DNA from: Beroe ovata | Lineage: Eukaryota; Ctenophora; Nuda; Beroida; Beroidae | Reading direction: 5' to 3' | Assembly (NCBI GenBank): GCA_946803715.1 | Contig: CAMPET010000507.1 | Span: 3,148-15,122, forward strand | DNA length: 11,975 bases | In this document: piece by piece, positions 7,545-11,975 of the stretch | How the letters are laid out: each line of letters begins with the position of its first letter | Position numbering within the stretch: position 1 is the stretch's first letter | Translations under genes and position numbers: made by a program | Notes under the pieces: model-generated | Told to the model about the DNA's origin: nothing | The model's input: the letters and a program-made list of their open reading frames with translations, nothing else | The model's database searches: none

Positions 7545-8104
7545 TTTGTCTCAACCACATGTCCGTTATATATGTACCTTCTTGAGTGATTTCAGTTGCA
7601 TGATCAAATAATGACCCGTTTTATTCAAATGAAAACAAAGTTAATCGCCTCAAACATCTTTAATATCATGCATTCCAATCGTCACACATTTGGAAGTAAT
7701 TGAAAATGAAGGGCGCACAGCAAATTGCTTGCGCATCAGATGGAATAGAAGGTGTTATCTGACGGTTTAATAGGTATGCGGGGTATGAAAATATTTTTAC
7801 CACGAGATGGTCCATTGGCTATTTGATATTGTTATTGGGCCCTTTTAATTGGGCTCCATGTTTCTAAGAAGCATGATTGGGCAACCCAATTTAAGAGAGA
7901 TTTTATTGGAAGGGACGTGTTGAGGAGGTATTGTTAGGTACCTTGAATGGACCTAAAGCAGTTATAAAATTGGCAAAGTCACGATAGCAAAGCAGTATTT
8001 TGTCGTAGTATTATTTGTTATTGTAATCATGTGCCACAATTCCTATTATGATTCTATCTCGTTTTCCAGTCGATTCCCGTGAGTTCAGAATACTGATATT
8101 CACT

Positions 8105-8155
8105 ACTTGAAATCTCAAACTTTAATTCTCAAACTTGAAATCTCAAACTTTAATT
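8105..8155. repeat. 28-bp tandem repeat, about 1.8 copies
   Basis: The word ACTTGAAATCTCAAACTTT begins at 8105 and again at 8133, giving a period of 28 bp. The second copy is cut short near 8155. Confidence 0.8.
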
Positions 8156-8287
8156 ATATCCTAGCTTAATTTAGATCATAAACTTGAGGTTTTTGGTTCG
8201 AAAAATGGATTTGCCATGTTTCTGCCTCATAGTGGAACATTCTTCGGATTTTTTTCCTAACTCATTATGACTGACCCGCGAAATCGA

Positions 8288-8295
8288 CTATAAAA
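8288..8295 (+). promoter_or_regulatory. Candidate TATA-like box
   Basis: CTATAAAAC follows CCGCGAAATCGA in AT-rich DNA. A pyrimidine-rich run ending CTTTCGCAG at about 8353 could be a splice acceptor. The short frame that follows (8364-8579) does not look like protein. The upstream 13-mer recurs at 10175-10187. Confidence 0.2.
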
Positions 8296-9218
8296 CTTAA
8301 TAACGGATATAGGCAGGTCTTCAAAAATCAACATATTCTTCTTCTTCTTTCGCAGTCAAAACTTTGGTCCTTCAAAGCTTTGTTTCCAAAACATATCCTG
8401 TGATGCAGTGTCCTATTTCAAGGCGCAAATTCAAATATTCGAACCATTTATGTTTCTATACTGGAACTGCATTAATTCACTTATCAAATTTCATCTTCTT
8501 TATGTTAGAGACTCGCCAATATATCCAAATTCGTCCTTGTTCAAGCTCGTTTGTATATATCCGAGGATCAAGGCTATGATTAGTTCCCAGTTCTCCCTTT
8601 GATTTCAAGATCTCGTCACAAAATACTAAATGCGATTACATACACTCTCGCTATGAGAGTGAGAGCACCGTTTTTTCGGGTATCAGATTATAAGTCCTTC
8701 GAATTCGCCACCTCATAATATTGTGAGGCACGATAATAAGTACTCGTCTCTATGGGGTTCTAATCGAACTGTTACCGTATGGGTCTGTTGTAATAGTGCT
8801 ATATTTGTATTTCCATCAAGTCTTTTTGTAACGAGCGCTTTGCCAGATAGACAAAGTCGGTGACATCATAGACCTGTATAATGACATTATATTTCTTTTG
8901 GTGATGGCCTTTTAATGTGAAATGACAGAAACTAGGCAGCAGTTTTCTGATCGACGATTAACGTCATCGGTTTAACGATGTCACAAATGTAGTTTGCCCC
9001 CCGGGCCCCGCCAAAGTGGGTCATCTTGCAATGAATTTCCTGCCATTATCTATTATCAACGTTATGATGCGTCACTCTTTCCTGATATAAACAGGAGCTT
9101 ATGCAGTACACCTATAATTTTGTAACATCCACATAGAATATAGATAGGTAAAGAGTTTCAGTACATTTCCTCCTTACCGATTGCATTTCCACTCGAATAC
9201 AGTTTCCCCTCTCATCAG

Positions 9219-9565
9219 TTCCCGAGGTCAGTCATGCCTGCTCGGCCCCTCCCCCCTGAGAGAAGCGACGCCACGGTGGTCGGGGAGACGGCTACCATGA
9301 GGAGATTACGGCGTATGCAGAGTGCTGGGTGTATGAAGCCCCCAGACATGAGTACCAGTTCGGGGACAGGAGGGGGCGGTGTAGGGGCAGGAGGGGGAGG
9401 TGTAGGGGCAGGAGGGCCCGGGCCTCGGAGACATTCCAGTGCGGGGACACCACGGGCCAGTTCACAGCTACTTCCAACCCTCCCCCATCACCCTCCGCCT
9501 CCTCTGATAGTTGTTAACTCGGATAATAGGAAGTTACACGCCAGCAATAGCCAGCTTTTGATTAG
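9219..9565 (+). CDS. Candidate host-gene exon: Gly-rich, basic and Pro-rich protein segment
   Basis: A strong acceptor (TTTCCCCTCTCATCAG, ending at 9218) precedes an open frame that reads through an ATG at 9234 to 9575. Counting from that Met: residues 23-27 are RRLRR, 44-63 form a Gly-rich segment with GGGGVGA repeated twice, 65-68 are RRHS (a PKA-type RRxS pattern), and 87-90 are PPPP. Base use is clearly more GC-rich than the surroundings. The frame is open upstream of the Met back to about 9142, so this may be an internal exon or a first coding exon. AG|GTTTGA at 9564-9569 is a workable donor; AA|GTTACA at 9531-9538 is an alternative. Both leave a partial codon of two bases, which the next exon (9678) completes. 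The composition suggests a disordered, phospho-regulated region of a signalling or channel-associated protein, but I do not recognise the gene. Confidence 0.5.
9372..9408 (+). other. G-quadruplex motif in the exon
   Basis: Four G runs of 5, 4, 5 and 4 are separated by loops of 7, 5 and 7 bases. This meets the standard G3+N1-7 rule on the plus strand, so it would also be in the mRNA. It arises from a 21-bp tandem unit (9368-9388, 9389-9409) that encodes the Gly repeat. Confidence 0.7.
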
Positions 9566-9677
9566 GTTTGATTGATTAGATTTGGAATTGCTGTAGCCAT
9601 TTTTAACTTCCAATATTCCTTGAATAAGAGATATTATAAGGACGAGGCTCTTGGAGAACTTATCTATTTGTCTGCAG

Positions 9678-9737
9678 TGACAATGACTCACAGAAGAAGG
9701 AGAAGAAGAGAAGCAGATCAAGATTAGAGCCCAGGAA
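9678..9737 (+). CDS. Candidate 60-nt symmetric exon encoding a Lys/Arg-rich segment
   Basis: The acceptor CTATTTGTCTGCAG (ending 9677) and the donor GTGAGT (9738-9743) are both close to consensus. The 60 nt read T, then 19 sense codons, then AA, starting GAC AAT GAC and giving DNDSQKKEKKRSRSRLEPR; one other frame hits TAG. The leading T completes the two-base codon left by the exon ending at 9565 (AG+T, Ser), or at 9532 (AA+T, Asn). Being a multiple of three with equal phases, it can be skipped without changing frame, as in alternatively spliced cassette exons. The KKEKKRSRSR core resembles a nuclear-localisation or polybasic membrane-binding signal. The next exon is not identified; it would lie beyond or within the repeat region on the right. 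Confidence 0.5.
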
Positions 9738-9761
9738 GTGAGTTTGGCATTATAAAGTATT

Positions 9762-9806
9762 AATTAGAACCTGTTCTAATTAGTAATTATGTTCTAATTA
9801 GTAATT
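9762..9806. repeat. Palindrome AATTAGAAC-CT-GTTCTAATT with an 18-bp direct repeat
   Basis: AATTAGAAC (9762-9770) and GTTCTAATT (9773-9781) are perfect inverted arms with a 2-bp centre. GTTCTAATTAGTAATT occurs at 9773-9788 and again at 9791-9806. It lies 25 bp into the presumed intron. Confidence 0.75.
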
Positions 9807-9944
9807 CTGTCAAAGTATCAAATGGACGACCGGGTTTGAAATATGAGCTGATAATATCGCATATTTTGCCCGATGTCATATTTTTGAGTTTCGGAAAATC
9901 TCTCTATTACCATTAAAGAAATATAAAAACCTCGAACTGTTATG

Positions 9945-10012
9945 CTGGACCGAGAGCCAGTCCAGTTTAACACGTTGGGTGCATACAAACCTGACTTGAT
10001 CTCTTAGTCAGG
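9945..10012. repeat. Two adjacent hairpins
   Basis: CTGGAC (9945-9950) pairs with GTCCAG (9960-9965), flanked by nested AACTG/CAGTT. CCTGACT (9990-9996) pairs with AGTCAGG (10006-10012). The second hairpin overlaps the start of a diverged copy of the duplicated block found at 10418 and 10862. Confidence 0.65.
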
Positions 10013-10110
10013 TCAGTTGTGTCCCGCACCCTGCATAACGGTGGTACAACTATACGACCGGTTGGAATAGGTAGTTTTTGTCATTTTAAGTCGAAATCCG
10101 TATCTCGTCA
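10006..10110. repeat. Diverged partial third copy of the downstream duplicated unit
   Basis: TCAGTTGTGTC, GCACCCTGCA, GGTGGTACAA and GACCGGTTGGAATA occur here in the same order as in the units starting at 10288 and 10731, but with more differences and without the CAAAAAAGACT segment. It appears to be an older copy without the minisatellite. Confidence 0.6.
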
Positions 10111-10126
10111 TTTTCCGCCCTGCGCT

Positions 10127-10158
10127 TGATTCTGCAGTTAATTCTGAGCGCAGAATCA
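10127..10158. repeat. Inverted repeat TGATTCTGC / GCAGAATCA
   Basis: Perfect 9-bp arms flank a 14-nt loop. A third copy of ATTCTG inside the loop (10141-10146) offers an alternative pairing with CAGAAT (10151-10156). Confidence 0.75.
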
Positions 10159-10260
10159 CTTTTTTTACGGAAGACCGCGAAATCGACAAAAAACGTCGGG
10201 GAAAGGCAAATTCTTGACTATTCCGAATTTTCTAGCGTGAATTTCCTATTTGGTACGTGT

Positions 10261-10290
10261 AATAATCGGTCTACAGAATAATCGGTCTAT
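10261..10290. repeat. 16-bp tandem duplication
   Basis: AATAATCGGTCTA begins at 10261 and 10277, period 16 bp, directly before the start of the duplicated block. Confidence 0.8.
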
Positions 10291-10730
10291 GAAAAAAGAC
10301 GTGCAGTTCACAATTTACTGGACTCCAATATCATTATCAATGTCGCCATAATTTTTGCCTTTTTCCATTTAGCCGTTCTTCAAAACCATTGTACACACAG
10401 AAAAGTAATTTAAAGATAGTCAGATCAAGTCAGTTGTGTCTCAAAAAAGACTGCACCCTGCAAACTGGTGGTACAAGAATAAGACCGGTTGGAATACGTG
10501 ATTTATATCATTCCGAGTCCAATTCCGTCGGGACCTTACTAAGCATCATTTTTAAGTTTCTCAATACACAGCACAATCAAAACACAGCACACTCATTGCG
10601 GAATACACAGCACACTCACTACACAGCACACTCACTATAGAGCTCACTCACTACTGCACAGGACACTCACTATAGAACACACTCGCTACATAGCACACTC
10701 GCTACACAGCACACTCACCACACANGGCGG
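10288..10730. repeat. Segmental tandem duplication, unit 1
   Basis: About 270 bp of non-repetitive sequence (from TATGAAAAAAGACG through AAGCATCATTTTTAAG) is followed by about 160 bp of minisatellite. The whole composite recurs from 10731 in the same order. The offset is 442 bp at the start and 431 bp in the array, because unit 2 lacks about 5 nt and 8 nt in two places. Confidence 0.85.
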
Positions 10731-11155
10731 TATGAAAAATACGCGCAGTTCACAATTTACTTCAGACTTCAATATCATTATCAATGTCGCCATAATTTTT
10801 GCCTTTTTCCATTTAGCCGTTCTTCAAAACCATTGTACACACAGAAAAGTATTTTAAAGCTAGTCAAGTCAGTTGTGTCTCAAAAAAGACTGCACCCTGC
10901 AAACCGGTGGTACAAGAATAAGACCGGTTGGATTTATATCATTCCGAGACCAATTCCGTCGGGATCTAACTAAGCATCATTTGTAAGTTTCTCAATACAC
11001 AGCACAATCAAAACACAGCACACTCATTGCGGAATACACATTACACTCACTACACAGCACACTCACTATAGAGCTCACTCACTACTGCACAGTACACTCA
11101 CTATAGAGCACACTCGCTACATAGCACACTCGCTACACAGCACACTCACCACACA
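10731..11155. repeat. Segmental tandem duplication, unit 2
   Basis: This is a copy of 10288-10730 with scattered substitutions and small deletions. The junction lies next to the N at 10725 (CACANGGCGG), so either a real duplication or a repeat-assembly join is possible; the substitutions show that the copies are not identical reads. Confidence 0.8.
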
Positions 11156-11731
11156 GCACACTCACTACACAGTATTCTCAATTAAACACAGCACACTCAC
11201 CACACAGTACTTTCAGTACACCGCATATTCGCTACACAGCACACTCACAACACAGCACACTCACTACACTGTATTCTCAATACACACTCATTGCACGGCA
11301 ACTCATTACACAGCACACTCATTGCGGAATACACAGCACACTCACTACACGGCTCACTCAGTATAGAGCACAGACACTACTGCACAGGACACTCACAATA
11401 CAGCACACTCGCAACATAGCACACTCGCTACACAGCACACTCACCACACAGCACACTCACTATAACACAATACACTCACTACACTGTATTCACAGTACAC
11501 ACTCATTACACAGCACACTCATTGCGGAATACACAGCACACTCGTTACCTACACAGCTCACCCGCTACACAATACACTCACTACACAGCACACTCACTAT
11601 AACACAGCACACTCACAACAAAGTATTCTCAATTATACACAACACAATTCACACGTCACACTCACTACACATCCCACTCATTACGGAATACACAACACAC
11701 TCATTGCACGGCGCACTCACAACACAGCACT

Positions 11732-11837
11732 ATGGTGGATCAGGAGGGTCACACAGAATTTGACCTCTGAAAAACAGAATTTGACCTTTCTGATCCATAC
11801 ACGTGGATCACAGAGTTCACCTTAAGTGACCCTCCTT
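11732..11837. mobile_element. Small inverted-repeat insertion inside the minisatellite
   Basis: Non-array sequence interrupts the minisatellite. AGGAGGGTCAC (11742-11752) is the exact reverse complement of GTGACCCTCCT (11826-11836). Inside, ACAGAATTTGACCT occurs at 11753-11766 and 11774-11787, and TGATCC/GGATCA form another inverted pair. GCACT lies on both sides (11727-11731, 11838-11842) and could be a 5-bp target duplication, although the array itself often contains GCAC. It has no coding capacity. A MITE-like insertion is the simplest reading; a structured remnant of another repeat is the alternative. Confidence 0.45.
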
Positions 11838-11975
11838 GCACTCGCTCCTGCACAGCACACTCACCACACAGCACACTCACTACACAGTATTCTCAATTAA
11901 ACACAGCACACTCACCACACAGTACTTTCAGTACACCGCATATTCGCTACACAGCACACTCACCACACAGCACAC

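Larger units (their letters stand above)
4330..9140. other. Long non-coding stretch without a supportable gene
   Basis: About 4.8 kb of AT-rich DNA holds only short frames of random composition on both strands (for example 4518-4850, 5276-5500, 5628-5816, 5891-6130, 8364-8579); none shows a domain, a conserved motif or a convincing exon structure. I saw no tRNA B-box, rRNA, snRNA or reverse-transcriptase motif. The structured parts are listed separately. If the exons at 9219 and 9678 belong to a longer gene, much of this may be an upstream intron. Confidence 0.55.
10561..11975. repeat. CACAGCACACTCACT-type minisatellite with higher-order units
   Basis: Variants of a roughly 15-16-bp unit (ACACAGCACACTCACT) fill 10561-10724, 10992-11731 and 11838-11975. 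Diagnostic variants recur in blocks: ATTGCGGAATACAC at 10595, 11026, 11321 and 11521, with a variant near 11680; and a longer block with AGTATTCTCAATTAAACAC followed by AGTACTTTCAGTACACCGC starting at 11171 and again at 11886, 715 bp apart. One strand is almost free of G. The apparent frame 10389-10640 is only this repeat translated and is not a gene. The array continues past the right edge. Confidence 0.9.

Noticed and set aside
8190-8215. tRNA B-box-like GGTTCGA near 8195
   Set aside because: The rest of the B box, an A box at the right distance and a cloverleaf acceptor stem are absent.
8364-8602. Plus-strand ORFs after a possible acceptor at 8353
   Set aside because: Hydrophobic random-like peptides in two frames, with no donor of matching phase and no recognisable motif.
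10389-10640. 83-codon plus-strand ORF
   Set aside because: Its C-terminal part is simply the translated minisatellite and the rest is the duplicated non-coding unit, where the second copy has frame-changing deletions.
10561-11975. CRISPR array
   Set aside because: Repeats are contiguous 15-16-bp variants without unique spacers of constant length, in a eukaryotic context.

Overview
The window looks like draft-assembly nuclear DNA from an invertebrate animal. It is AT-rich, mostly non-coding, has single N bases at 3035, 4147 and 10725, intron-style splice signals, an animal LINE-type ORF1 protein and a long diverged minisatellite. I cannot name the species. PHD-finger LINE ORF1 proteins and hAT-derived fragments point loosely to a marine invertebrate (echinoderm, hemichordate, amphioxus, mollusc or cnidarian). 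There are no bacterial operons, CRISPR arrays, rRNA or recognisable tRNA genes.

Layout. (1) 1-1186, minus strand: the intact first 395 codons of a non-LTR retrotransposon ORF1 protein (PHD finger, helical linker, RRM-like RNA-binding region, C-terminal domain); it leaves the window on the left, where ORF2 (endonuclease/reverse transcriptase) would lie. (2) 1187-1896: leader/spacer with CG-rich palindromes. (3) 1897-2493, plus strand: a 198-codon ORF, head-to-head with (1), with one CCCH zinc finger and a very basic stretch; its function is not recognised. (4) 3025-3461, minus strand: a frameshifted fragment resembling the C-terminal part of hAT-like/ZNF862-like transposase-derived proteins. 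(5) 3484-4330: a hairpin-rich stretch with a TATA-like box at 4015 and a cluster of perfect GC-rich stem-loops at 4113-4214. (6) 4330-9140: about 4.8 kb with no supportable gene, but with short repeats, a CRE and two kB-like words, and CG-rich inverted repeats. (7) 9219-9565 and 9678-9737, plus strand: two candidate exons of a host gene; the splice phases agree and the second is a 60-nt symmetric exon. (8) 9738-10290: palindrome-rich non-coding DNA. (9) 10288-11155: a roughly 440-bp unit present twice in tandem, plus an older partial copy just upstream. (10) 10561-11975: a CACAGCACACTCACT-type minisatellite with higher-order structure, interrupted at about 11732-11837 by a small inverted-repeat element, and running off the right edge.

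The parts do not form a pathway. The most informative items are the ORF1, the phase-matched exon pair, the frameshifted hAT-like fragment, the CCCH ORF and the composite minisatellite. I found no convincing new biological system; the best candidates for something undescribed are the recurring TGCGCGCA-type palindromes, the 4113-4214 stem-loop cluster and the small inverted-repeat insert in the minisatellite.
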